From the NCBI GenBank assembly GCA_003024785.1, contig PUQB01000164.1, positions 376,066 through 440,065 on the forward strand: a DNA stretch of 64,000 nucleotides, read 5' to 3'. The position numbers and the translations under genes are program-made. This document shows positions 46,940 through 57,950 of the stretch, in pieces (the first letter of the stretch is position 1; each line of letters opens with the position of its first letter). The notes under the pieces were generated by a model that had not been told where the DNA came from, did not search any database, and saw nothing but the letters and a program-made list of their open reading frames with translations. The DNA comes from Selaginella tamariscina (lineage: Eukaryota > Streptophyta > Lycopodiopsida > Selaginellales > Selaginellaceae).

Positions 46940-49900
46940 ATTGGTATTAGAGCCTATTCTCTGTGGTCAGTAGAACTATCTAAAGTGTATGTATTTAGGG
47001 TTTAGTTAATTCTAAATTCTTGAAGTACTCTATCACTTTCGGCTAACGTCTGAATTCTGCGCAGAGAGTTGGTCCTAAGATCTATAACTCTTTAGAGAAC
47101 ACGTACTTCATAAGTGGGTGTGGGTTATGGACTCCATTGTTGGCGGTAGCACACGGAAGGCAACTTCCAAGTTATATGCCAAGTTACTTTACTTTATGGA
47201 TGTTCAGGTTACTTTACCATATACTTCCACAAAACGTGGCATGTTAGTTTGTTCTGGCTTACAAACTAAGTCTTGTGAGATGGGCCTTGTGATATCCTAT
47301 TCTACACATTATTGAAATTTTTTCTTTTTCTTTAAGGTGTTTGGACTTGGGATAACACATGATTTGAGAACGTGACTATGTCGATTGAGTTTTGGTTTAG
47401 GTCAAGATTCAATATTCAATATTGAGTCCAACTATAGTGTTCAAACGGGGAAAGGCTTATGTTAAATGTGCGTCTTTGACTTCGAGAGAAGGGGCATATT
47501 CAAACATAAGAGGGAACACTACATTTTGACATAAAGTGTTAAATAAGCTCTCATTATAGTACATGTTTCCGAGAGTGTAACTCTAGAAGCAGACTATGGT
47601 GTTGAACTTATAATACAACGGAATGTCGAATATTAACTATGATAAATATGTTAAGTAATGGGTTTTAAGATCCAATGTAATCAAAGTATTGTCCAATGTT
47701 CGCAATATTTTAATGACGCTAGCTACAAATAACATTAGGTGAAATAGTTTATTAAGTTCAAGTCCCTTGATTTGAATAAAGTATAATGTGAAACCTTAAT
47801 TAGTTGTAAGCACGCACTTTGTATTCAGGTTAGCTAACTTAGCTAACTCGTTTGAAGTTGTATCTCATATGGAATCATGAGAGAGATTTGGATAACAATT
47901 TAAGGATTCTGCTTTCTTATCGGTACAGTTTCAGAGTAGATAGCATGATCTACCAAAAAGAGTAATGTTGGAAACATATATTACATTTTCAGTTTACTGA
48001 GTAATAAAGGACTTGCATAGTGAAGGCGTTCGACACACACTTGTGCATTTTAATTGTTAACTCTTTAATCTTGAAATTTGTAACCTTATTTGCAATGTGG
48101 GGATAAGCTCTTGAACAAGGGTGATTCCTTGCTTAAGAAGAGCATGATTTGAGATTCTCCACTCTGCTTATTGACTAAGTAAGGAAACTTGCTAAGTTTA
48201 ATAAGTTATGTTGGTGGTGTCAAATGAGTCGGAAGCTAGTCGGTATATATTTTAGAGGTTTAAGTGCATGTACCTCCTCAAAGCGTTGGTATTCAATGAG
48301 AATTGGAAGTTGGTATTGGTTTCCAATATCGATTTCATTTTAGAGTTGAATACGATTATTCAAAAGATGGTTCTTGACTTTGCATCATTTATCAAATAGT
48401 TCTTTGGAATATCAGAAAATAGAACTATTCTTGACTCAAGGTTTGATTGTATTCATTGGGTTAGTTATCGGTGTGTTCCTTGAGTCTAGGTCAAAATCCT
48501 GAAAGTGAGATATCCAGTGGTTAAATTAGTTCAAGAAGATGGTCTCCCTTCTTAATGATCGTGATACAATATCCCTAACATATGGTCCAATATTGGTACG
48601 AAAATATGAGGTTTTCTATCACCTCATTCATTGAGATATTCATATTTTATACTTTGAAAGTATTTATGACAGTCTTTTAAGATTGATAATATGACTTGTC
48701 AGAGTATAGTATGATATCTCTTTAATATTGAGTTTGGAGTGCTCAATATTAAGACTTGGTTATGATTACATAAGGTGGCCATAATCATGAAGTATAAAGA
48801 CTCAAGCGGATTTGAGTTTGACACTTTAGTAAGGCAATACCTTAGTGTAATAACTTGAAACGTGTTTTCAAGTTAGTTAAGAAATGAGGAGTTTCTCAAT
48901 ACATTGCTTAAGGAGCAATGTGGTATGTTGATGATTGCTAGGTGTATAGAGTTAATAATGTATCTTAGTTCGATGTACTGAACTAGATATTTTATTCATG
49001 TTTGAGGAGATCTATTGAATTATAAGGTATGACTGAAACATGAAATTGATATAACACTTCAGTGTTATGATAACATTTATGTGGAAGTTGATTCTTACTA
49101 AATCAGTTAAATGAACTAGACACTAGTTCATGATTCCTCTTAGTCTCTGAACAAGTTCCTCGGAATACTGTCATAACATTATATTTCCATCTCAAAAACT
49201 GAAATTCAGTTCATGTAAACTAAGACCATGTCTATATTATAGTTGTAGCATTTTGATAAATTGATTAATTGTAAGTTTATGTCCGCTAATATAACAACTA
49301 GTTGGTAAACTTAGAATTTGAATGTTAAAACAATCATTATCCATTCGAGAGTATCAATATCGAAATTGTAATTGTTTATAGAATAAGGATTAGTTTAAAA
49401 AAGATATTTATCAAAACACTAATTACTCTCCAATTAGTGAAAATGCTATACTTTGGTATAGTGTTTGAAACATTTACGTAATCAATTTGAGACTGGAAAT
49501 AAATATAATGTTACAAAAGCGTGCAGTATTACGAGTTCAGGGAGACTCTTATTGTAAAAACTAAGTTTTGAAATTCAGTAATTTTAAACTTAGTGAGATA
49601 AAAAGTTAGGAATTATGAATGGCATCTAGCAGATGTGCTCTTAGGGAATGAGTACAATGAAGTGACAATTAAGAGACGTGTTATCTAAAGGTTGTCGTTT
49701 GAGGCATTAGAGATGGTTGAATTTTTTTGGTTTCCACATTGGTTTGTAAGAAAGGTATGTTAGCTTATCTGGTCCCTGAACTAGTTGGTATTATGAAAAA
49801 GTACAAAGTCGGTTGCAATATTAGTGCTATACCCACTTGGTAGTAGATTTGACCTGAATTTAATTCCCATTGGAAATGAAGTTATGTCAATGACACATCA

Positions 49901-50685
49901 AGTGGATGGGTTAATTTCAAGTTGGCAGTTGGCATGACCTTGTTGTATACATGTGTACAGCCATGCGCCTATGTGATCGCCTCTGGCCAAATTGACATGT
50001 CTACGAAGAATAGGGTTTCAAGAGAAGTACTCTAGCATAGGAAAAGAGCTTGATTTCGATAAAAGTCTCATACCTAGTCTGGCGTAACTATATACTAAAG
50101 GGGATAGTATAGTAGTAAACCCTTATGAAAAGGGGTAATGAGAAACACCGAGGGATGCAAAAATGTAAAGCTATAATATGTAACATGTGAAGATGTGGGA
50201 CCATTGGAAAATCAAAGAAATGAAAAGGTGTTTAGTTAAGCACTTGAGATAAACGTCAAGTGCTTTGTGCGCTAAGACGACAAGGTCGTCAATAGCATTT
50301 GATATTAAGGAATAAAGCAAGTCTTTATTTTATTAACCAAGGGGCCGGCAACAACACTAACTAGAGCCTCCAATATAAATTCTAGTTAAGTAAAGAAATT
50401 AACTAGTGTTGTGTGCGTCGGGTGACAGACTTTGTAGACGTGCAAAAGGTCTCCAGGTGACTTCATATCGCAGGTGGTGCCTCCGGCAGCTGGGTTTACG
50501 ACTTAGTGAACAACGGTTCTAAAGTACTTGGTTTCGCGTAATGCAAGGGGGTAATAAAACTTATGTGAACTTTTGGCTGACTTCACATAGAGTGATATGT
50601 TAGTTTTGGTTAATTTTTTCTAACATTATCTAGTCTTAAAGATAGACGTCAACGAGGACGTTGACATTTTCAAAGGCGGGGAGTG
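46940..50685 (+). other. Internal region of A: primer site, leader, non-coding body, polypurine tract
   Basis: The first 400 bases after the LTR match the leader of A2 and of the coding element at 1-2571 (for example TCTGTGGTCAGTAG, TTCTTGAAGTACTCTATC). The rest is AT-rich with no long open frame and no pol motif. The end, AAAGGCGGGGAGTG (50672-50685), is a good polypurine tract. So the pieces needed for copying in cis are kept while coding sequence is absent. Confidence 0.8.
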
Positions 50686-52348
50686 TGTCATAGTTTTTAT
50701 TATGACTCGACCTTTACTTTGGACGTTGACTGTTGTTACCTACTAGATTATGTGACGAACCCTAGATGTAGAAGAAACATGCCCGCATAGTGCACTTGGG
50801 TATCTAGGGATGGTCCGGCGGTGTCGTTAAATATTTGCAAAAAACTCTAAGCAAAGCTAGCACTTCCATTTAGAAAACTCTCCCCCATTTTGACGTTCCA
50901 AGTTAGGGTTTTTTGCAAAGTATAGCTAGGTTAGGGTTGACCTAACCCTAGGGTTGCCCTAAACCCCCTCCTTGGGGGTTAGGTTTAGGGTTAGTTAGGA
51001 CAACTCATTTTCTCTAAGGGCTGCATTTTCCGTGCCAGCCCACTTACTCACTTAGGAAAATAGGGGAGGGGGGGGTCCGTCACATAAATAAGGTAGAGTA
51101 TACGTAGGAGAGCTCTTGGGTTCATGACTGAGTTTGTTGCTCTTCTGCTGGTGCAAGCTTTAGCTTGTGCGTTAAGGTACAACCCTCTGTTGTGCCGCCC
51201 TAACTTCCAGATGATAGGGGTACATCCCCTTCGAGGTAACTTACCCTTAACGTTGGCGAATCCATGCCTAGGAGGTCTTGTCGGGATGCACGTTCCAAGA
51301 GGCAAAGTTTGGCTTGTCTCCAGCCTCCTCCTCCACATCAAGCTAGGTAACACTCATGGCCAAGCAAGGCACATCCGTGTCCTTGACCGGTTGTGGTTCA
51401 CATTACTAGTTCAGGTTCACATTACTAATTCCTGAGGGTTTCACTAAGGGGTTCTAGAGTTGGCATTTAGGGGCGCCACGTTTTGGCACTTGGTGCAACT
51501 TCAAATCTAAAGGGCTATGCATGATAGCCCACGATGTGGAAGGCTGTCCACATGGAGATGTGACACTAGGCTAGACGTCACATGATATAATGCCTGAGGC
51601 ACGCCCTTTGGGTTGTGTCATGGGTTTGTCGCCAAGGGTTAGATACTCTAGTAAACATATAGTGTTTGCACTAGGGTGATAAACCTTGAGCATTCGCTCA
51701 AGGGAGGTTAGGTTTCATAACTAGGTGTGCTTGGCACACTTGGCTAGAGGTGTTCTCCTTAGGATCTAAGGGTTGAACAACCTAAGCTCATTAGCAAAAG
51801 CCCTATAATGAGACACTCGCAAGGTCATGTACTAGAGTTATCCAAACCTAGCCTTAGGGAGTTTGCTTAGCAGAACACTCGTGTCCACGGCGCACACTCG
51901 TATCCTCACTAAGTACTAGCCCTAGGTCTAGGGTATGACTTGGTCACTCAAACCCTTAGGGGTTAGTCATGGTTCATGGTACCCTTTGTCGCCCTAAAGG
52001 GGTTGTACTCCTGGATGAGGGTGATTCCTCGAGGTAAGTGACGATGCCTTAGCTCTGTCATGAGGGTATATGTGAAACACATCTCCTTTGTGGGGTTAGG
52101 GCAAGCCTGTCTAGGTCTATTGGGACAGGATCCTAAAGTTTACTCAAGTTATCCTCTAGGGTTTAGGGATGGTCATTCTAGGGACTTAGGGTAGGACTCT
52201 AAGTCTTTTTGCCTAATTGGGCCCCTGAGTCAGACTCTTAGGGTTATCTTGGAAGACTTAACGTTGCTTACACAGGTGATGACGTCGAATGGCCACTTGG
52301 TAGCCACGTGTTGCCACGTGTTGGCCCTTTGGGTTAAAAACTTTGACA
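50686..52348 (+). repeat. 3' LTR of A (1663 bp)
   Basis: Starts TGTCATAG and ends CTTTGACA. It keeps the section missing from the 5' LTR, and its G run is only 8 bases (51068-51075). The two LTRs otherwise align from end to end. Confidence 0.9.
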
Positions 52349-52980
52349 TGAACAATGGTCCGGCATTTATGGCTGAGGCATTTCATATTTTGATGTCTCG
52401 ACTAGGGATACGCCACACTTTCACAAGTGCTTATCATCCTCAGACAGATGGTTTGGTGGAATGGCTCGTCAGAACCTTCAAGGGGATGATCGCAAAGTAT
52501 GTGAACTTTTAACATTCGGATTGGGATGGTTATCTCCCGTCTCTCCAATATGTTATGTCACTAGAGTACAAAGTTCCATTGGTACTTCCCATATAAGCTC
52601 TTGTATGGTCATGACCCAGTGTTGCCGATAGAGTTAGGTTTGCCTTCTTAGTTACCACGAGCTATTGATGCTAGGTCATGGGATCGGTATCTAACAAGCA
52701 TTCTTCCATTGGTTCGTGCGGAGTCAGCAGATTACTTGGGCTGCATACAAGTAGGACAACAACAACGCTACAACTCGCACCATCGTCCTCTATGGAGTAC
52801 AAGGTTGATGAACTTGTGTTGGTTCGTTTTCATAAGCTTACGGTATGTGGTTTAGTTAAGAGTCTCTTTCCTCAGTGGAAAGGACCATATCGAGTGCTAC
52901 GGCAAGTAGGGCCGCAGGTTTTGAGGTTCGGCACAACATTCAACCCGATCCTTCAAAAATTGTACACGTGCAACAGTTGA
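52349..52980 (+). pseudogene. D integrase remnant, second part
   Basis: Beyond A the core continues with GPAFMAEAFHILMSRLGIRH and TFTSAYHPQTDGLVEWLVRT (52360-52480), the stretch with the catalytic Glu region. The C-terminal part shows YKVDELVLVRFHKLTVCGLV and SLFPQWKGPYRVLRQVGPQV (52795-52920), the usual GPY/F module. No chromodomain follows before the 3' LTR. Broken. Confidence 0.83.
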
Positions 52981-53113
52981 AGCATTTTTGTGCAACGGGA
53001 ACAAGTTATGCCACCTACAAATCCACTAGTGCCTCTTCCTGATGCTCCTCTAGATTTGGGCCCATCTACTAGAGAACCCTAACCAACTTACATCCTTCCG
53101 AGAGGAGGGATGA

Positions 53114-53273
53114 TGTAAGATCCATGTGTATAGCTGCATGTGCACATACTATTATTAGAGTAGTGGATTTGATAGCCATCGGATTGGTTTCAATCTAGAC
53201 CACTCACTCTTGTATATAAGTTAGGGTTCTTGAACTAATGGAGATACACATTTCTATATTCTGAGTTTTCACA
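53114..53273 (+). repeat. 3' LTR of D (160 bp)
   Basis: Starts TGTAAGATCCATGTG, ends GAGTTTTCACA, with TATATAAG at about 53213. A purine-rich GAGAGGAGGGATGA (53100-53113) precedes it as polypurine tract. Confidence 0.88.
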
Positions 53274-53950
53274 ATATGATTGTAAAGTCATATCCGTTAA
53301 TGTAATAACTTGTTGGTAACTTGGATTGAGCGTTAGGCAATCGTTATTAATTTAAAAGTATTAATATCAAAATTGCAACTGTTTATGGAATAAGGATTAA
53401 TTGTTTGTTAAAAACACTAATTACTTGAATTAGTGAAGAAGTTATACTTTAATATAACTTAGGGTAAATTTTACATAATTAGTTTGAGAGTGGAATTGAA
53501 TATAATGTTTAAAGATATGTATTACGAGTTAAGAGAGACTCTTATTGTGAGAATTAAGTTTAAAATTCAGTATTTAAACTTAGTGAGATAAGAGTTAGGA
53601 ATTATGGAATGAACTTAGTTAGTGTGCTCTTTGAGGAATGAGTACAATAGCAATGGGTCAGTTAAGACATGTGATATCTAGAAATCGCCGATTGATACAC
53701 TATATATGGTTGAGTTTCTTGGTTCCACATCGGTTTGTTAGAAAGGTAAGTTATCTATATATGCTCCTTAATTGATAGGTGTTATAAAGAGTACAAAGTT
53801 GGTTGTAAAGGCAAATGGTAGTACTTGACACTTGGTCGCAACTTTAACTTGAATTTGATTCCTATTGAGAATGAATTTATTATCAATGACACATCAAGTG
53901 CATAGGCTAATTTCAAGTTGGCATAAGCTTGTTGTATACATGTGTACAAT
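53274..53950 (+). mobile_element. A2 internal sequence, right part
   Basis: This stretch follows A 49260-49965 (for example AACTGTTTATGGAATAAGGA against AATTGTTTATAGAATAAGGA, and TTGTATACATGTGTACA in both). It is non-coding. It stops at 53950, where F begins. No A2 3' LTR was found to the right. Confidence 0.78.
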
Positions 53951-54350
53951 TGATTGTTGGGAACTCCGTAGGCAAATGTGGGATGACTTAGGCAGTCTTG
54001 GTGGTCGCCAAGATATTGTTGCCAACACTCAATTTGGGTTTCGGCCGTACTTTGGGATGTACAAAAAGGTGCTATGGTGGCCTTTACCCGGATGCCGCAA
54101 GGGTCCATGTACCAGTGGATTGGAGCACCCCTCCTGGTAGTGCATGTTACTCTAATGAGGGAGCCAAAAGAGGAGGAAGGAAGGAGATTTGGAGAGGTGG
54201 GCAATGGTAGATAGAAGAAATATGTATATATTGCCTCTACGAAGTACAAGGTGGCCTCCTTTCCAGAAGAAGACACACACAAGAAGATAGACTAGAAGGA
54301 TGCTGACCCATTGCTGACCTTCCTACTTATATAGTGTGTGACTCGCTCAA
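53951..54350 (-). repeat. F: partial LTR of a G-related element
   Basis: On the minus strand the stretch follows the second half of the G LTR: CACTATATAAG (TATA), GGCAATATATACATATTTC, GTACATGGACCCTTGCGGC, CTTGGCGACCACC, ending GGAGTTCCCAACAATCA at 53951. G has the same words in the same order with many differences. It is thus an older or separate relative of G. The first half of the LTR is not recognised. Confidence 0.65.
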
Positions 54351-55102
54351 GCTCATTTTGTAGCTTTTGTTCCTTGATTGCAAGATGTTGCTCTTGGTGG
54401 TGGGCGTGCCCCTCTAACTCCTTAACAATAGTTTGTAGTTGGTCCAACTGAGTTTCAACTACTCAAACGCGCACCAATTAGTGAATAAAGGGGAATGTAC
54501 AGAATATGCAAATAAATCTATGAACCCAATGCTACAGAAAAGCCCCAACCTAAGAAAACCACAATGGCAACAAGCCCTAATGAGATGTATCACAAACCCT
54601 AGTTGCAAATTTTGAGGCAACATGTGTGTAGACGATGTGCAACATCTGTCCAGATTAATAAAGTAAAATAATTAAAAATGATTGGGAATAATCCACATGT
54701 TAAAGGCATTGACATGGAAAGTAGATTGTGATAGATTGATGCACTGGCTAATACCACCAAGATTGATAGGTGGACATAATAGTTGAAAGCACTACAACTT
54801 AGACAATAACGATTAAAGATATGTAAGTATAGACATATCCATACAACATTGAATTGCATAATAACTAAATATAATAGAGTGAATAGACTTTAATCATATG
54901 AAAATAATTCTGACGTGAAAGGATTGAATTCATTGAGTTTCAAGATAACATTGGTGACTCAACGTCAATCGTGGATTTCCAACGTGTGACATAAAATGCT
55001 TTATTATGCTTTTGTTATCATAAATGTTTTTAGCCTTATTCATAATAACATCGTTCCTTTCTTAATTTATCATACTCATATTCGTAATGGATCTAACATT
55101 TA
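54351..55102. other. F-adjacent coiled-coil fragment and unassigned AT-rich sequence
   Basis: On the minus strand, just before the LTR remnant, 54351-54480 reads VETQLDQLQTIVKELEGHAH and HHQEQHLAIKEQKLQNELER, a convincing coiled coil that shares LDQLQ with the end of G's extra region (18902 on). So F may keep a scrap of the same extra gene. 54480-55102 is AT-rich and nothing was recognised in it. Confidence 0.45.
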
Positions 55103-56831
55103 ACCCGAGAATTTTTAATATATATTTATTTTTGTATTTTTCACAAAAAAAAAATTTATATAATAGTCATATTTAATAATGAAAGATTCCTATCTAACAT
55201 GCGACATAAGTTCTTTGAATTATTATAGAGAACTTGTAATATTTGAAGGCTTCCAAAAAAGTCCACAAAACAATAATATAATGATTAATTCATTCTGTAT
55301 TGACTGTCTTCAATTTGCACTCATGTTTTTCTGTCCACGCGGTCTTACTCGTTAGCAATATACATTCTTAAATGAATTTTGTAATTTAATATTAAGCTTT
55401 AATGTGCAAGATTCTTACAAATATCGCAAATAATTTATTTCCTACATATATCGAGGTGTATTTCCTAACAGGTGCTAGACTTCATTTGTCCCTACATCAA
55501 TATAAGAACCCTTGACAGACATATAGATAATTTAAGTGTTAGTGATTAAAACTAATTATTATTTAGTTCTAAATGTCTTTCGTTAATGTCTTAAAATTAG
55601 CAGTTCTATTCATTTGTTTCTATGTGGGACTTACAAGAAGCACACTGAATGAACAAGTTCCGGTACCGGAACGAGTGGCGACCCCCTTATCGGACAGGAC
55701 GTAACGTTTATTGGAGGCCAAGGGGGACAGCAGTCCTCACTAGAGGGATGGCACGACGGCAAAGTCATCGAGAAGCTCACTGTGTGGTGTGCTGAATCCA
55801 CCGTTAAGGCTGTCAAGATCTGGCTCTCCGGCGAGAACGACGACCAGGCTCACCTGTTCGGCGTTCCCGATAACAATCCAAGCTACGACTACAATTTCAA
55901 TCATGCGGATGGTCTAGAACTCATTAAATCAATGTCTCTGTGGGGGAATGGAGCAGGTTTTTTTCTCTCTTTTCTCTCTCTGTATATCAATAACTATATA
56001 TATGTACAGGAACAAGGTTTGGAGCACTGAAATTCGAGACTAACAAGGGTGGCAGTTTCGACCATGGAATGACAGGGTGGGGTAGGAAAACAGAGTACAG
56101 AGTGAGCACATACTCCGGCATGCTGGTCGGAGCAATCGTGAACTCGGGTGCCGACATCGATGCACTCGGCTTCTACTTTATACTTCCCGTAAAGAAGTGT
56201 GTGATGAGGGACCTGGTGTACAACAATGGAGATTTATCCACCCTTGGCGGGATTAAAACTGAGGAGCTGGATGAGTACTCGAGTAACACGCCTGGTGACT
56301 ACAAATTCTCTGGCGAACACGACTACACAACGTCCAGTCAGTGGTCGTACACTGCTGGGGTAACCGCTACGGTCTCAGTCACGGTGGAGGCCGGCATCCC
56401 GGAGGTCGCTAAAGTAACTGGCAACTTCCAATGGCAGGTCACGGAATCGGCCACGTACCAGACGTCTATACAGACTGTACAGAAACTTTCGTGGGAGCAA
56501 AGCGGGACACTGAGTCCGGGACAGTCGGTGCATCTCCGAGCGGTGACCCACAGTGGGAAGGTCAATGTTCCTTATGCTGCTAACATGTACGTCGAGGTCA
56601 ATACGGGTCATCGTTTACGTATCAAATGCATGGCACGTACGATGGTGTAGACGTGGATGTTGTTGAGGTGATAAACATGAAGGATGAATGAGACTTTGTT
56701 GTATACATGTGTAAAACCGTGTGCTCGCACCATACAATTTATAATTTCATATTTATTAGTAAAATATTAAATATTTAGTAATGTTTTAAAAGGTTAAGTC
56801 ATGGAGAATATAGTTGAAAATGTTCTCAGGT
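55103..56831 (+). repeat. Right arm of inverted duplication
   Basis: It matches 24785-26640 in inverted orientation from ACCCGAGAATTTTTAATATA (55103) to GAATATAGTTGAAAATGTTC at 56831, including 400-500 bases upstream of the gene. At its right end it joins element E with no intervening bases. Confidence 0.85.
55690..56650 (+). pseudogene. Jacalin-aerolysin (natterin-like) gene, right copy, fossil
   Basis: The same two domains as the left copy, on the plus strand. The jacalin-like part (about 55690-55956) shows KAVKIWLSGENDDQAHLFG and SMSLWGNGAG; the aerolysin-type part (56010-56650) shows RKTEYRVSTYSGMLVGAIVN, QWSYTAGVTATVSVTVEAGI, YQTSIQTVQKLSWEQSGT and SPGQSVHLRAVTHSGKVNV. The 53-bp GT-AG intron lies at 55957-56009, the same place and length as on the left. 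Protein-level similarity to the left copy is high by eye. The copy looks broken and is treated as a fossil; whether a working parent exists elsewhere cannot be told. Confidence 0.8.
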
Positions 56832-57820
56832 CATTCCCCATTCTTTGCAGTCCATGGTCAGCATCCCCATTGGTCATTGCATGCTTGTGTTGAGGTTTCG
56901 GTCAATCTATCAGCAGAAGATTGCCTCAACTGCCTTTAGATTATTCACGAGGAGTTGGTTCAACACCTCCACCAAGCCCAAGCCTCTCACAAGGTAGCTA
57001 CCGATCAACATCGCCAAACTGCCCCTGTTTACATACCACTTGACCATCTTAGAAGCTCGACTATGAATGCCTTGGACCATTTCCAATTGTTGGTAGGGTC
57101 AATGAAGTTGCATTCCGTCTTCAGCTTCCCTCTACTATGAAGATCCATCTAGTTTTTCACGTTTTCGTTCTTGAGCCATATACACTTAGTACCATTATTG
57201 AACGTACTATGCCACCACCACCACCTGTTAAACTCGATGGTAAACCCGAATATGAAGTACATGCTATTTTGGACTTCAAGCTCCTTCGTGGTAAGCTTTA
57301 TTACCTTGTTGATTGGACTAGTTACTCTCCTAGTGATCGCACTTGGGTAATGCTCAACAAGCCATTACCACATTCCATGCTCAGTACTCGGACAAGCCTA
57401 GTCTGACTTGTGGAACTCGTTGCCGAAGAGGGGATGGTGTCATGAACCACCAGAATATACTAAGTTGATGCTAATGCTGGTATATGCTAACACTAGAATA
57501 TTCTTTGGGAATATTCTAAGTTGATGCTGATGTTGGTATATGCCAACATTGGAATATTCTCTTAAATATTCTAGGATAAGGAACCAGTGGTCCAGATTCA
57601 GATCCAAAACCAAAGGTCCAAATTCAAATTCAAATCAGTAGTCTAAAAATTCCAAGTCCTAGTATATAAAGGAGGCTAGGATTAGGTTTTCAACATTCCG
57701 GTTCAACACCAGTTGCTAGCCAATCTCTTTTAATACTAAGTAATTAGTATTCTTTTCTCTTCTTTTCTTTTTCAAAAAAATGATTTCATTCATATTCTAT
57801 TATTAGCTTTGGCCGTGACA
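56832..57820 (+). mobile_element. E: 3' end of a chromodomain Ty3/gypsy element, 5' truncated
   Basis: It starts abruptly inside integrase-C-terminal-type sequence (VQHLHQAQASHKVATDQHRQ, 56955 on). A chromodomain module follows (HLVFHVFVLEPY, PPPPPVKLDGKPEYEVHAIL, YYLVDWTSYSPSDRTW, 57140-57360), then a polypurine tract (GAAGAGGGGATGG, 57425-57437) and a 3' LTR (57438-57820). Its LTR is unlike that of C1-C3. All upstream parts are missing and it is broken. Confidence 0.85.
57438..57820 (+). repeat. 3' LTR of E (383 bp)
   Basis: Starts TGTCATGAACC and ends GGCCGTGACA. TATA box TATATAAAG at about 57663-57671. The U3 holds two copies of a segment with GAATATTCT and GTTGATGCTNATG (57465-57560). 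Only one LTR is present, so no target duplication can be assessed. Confidence 0.85.
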
Positions 57821-57840
57821 AAATGAGCTTTAATGTTATT

Positions 57841-57950
57841 CTTAATATAACACTTAAATAACACAACTCTCTTATTTAAATAATTTAATAATAACTTAAT
57901 ATAACACTTAAGAATAACACAACTCTCTTATTTAAATAATTTAATAATAA
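57841..57950. repeat. Tandem duplication, two copies of a 54-56 bp unit
   Basis: Unit CTTAATATAACACTTAA followed by ATAACACAACTCTCTTATTT and AAATAATTTAATAATAA occurs at 57841-57894 and 57895-57950, nearly identical, so a recent event. The rest of 57821-58592 is AT-rich with a (TA)n run near 58423-58440 and nothing else recognised. Confidence 0.8.

Larger units (their letters stand above)
45620..52348 (+). mobile_element. A: non-coding long-LTR element (LARD-type), inserted in D integrase
   Basis: A has a 5' LTR (45620-46939, 1320 bp) and a 3' LTR (50686-52348, 1663 bp), a tRNA-Met-type primer site (46942-46953) and a polypurine tract (50672-50685), with 3.7 kb between and no recognisable gag or pol. 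The flanks are CAAAC (45615-45619) and TGAAC (52349-52353), matching at three of five bases. LTR ends and leader match the coding element at 1-2571. LARDs are known plant elements of this structure that must borrow proteins. Whole in outline. Confidence 0.88.
41847..53273 (+). mobile_element. D: Ty3/gypsy element with very short LTRs, interrupted by A
   Basis: Two short LTRs (41847-42000, 154 bp; 53114-53273, 160 bp) enclose gag, protease, RT, RNase H and integrase on the plus strand; element A sits within integrase (45620-52348). The flanks share ATAT (41843-41846 and 53274-53277), a 4-bp duplication where 5 is usual. Without A the element is about 4.7 kb. No chromodomain was recognised after the integrase C-terminus. 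Broken in many places. Confidence 0.87.
26840..53950 (+). mobile_element. A2: long-LTR, largely non-coding Ty3-type element, interrupted by B, D and nested elements
   Basis: A2 starts with TGTCATAT at 26840. Its 5' LTR runs to 28151, is interrupted by B (28152-40785), and resumes through 40938. Primer site at 40941-40952. Internal sequence runs 40939-41846, is interrupted by D (41847-53273), and resumes 53274-53950, where it matches A near 49260-49965. The part equivalent to A 47780-49260 is missing, as are the 3' end and 3' LTR. No gag or pol was found in its internal sequence. Family assignment rests on the LTR ends, primer site and leader. Confidence 0.82.

Noticed and set aside
53782-54282. 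166-codon minus-strand frame
   Set aside because: It covers the F LTR remnant and adjoining A2 sequence; the translated text follows LTR words shared with G.
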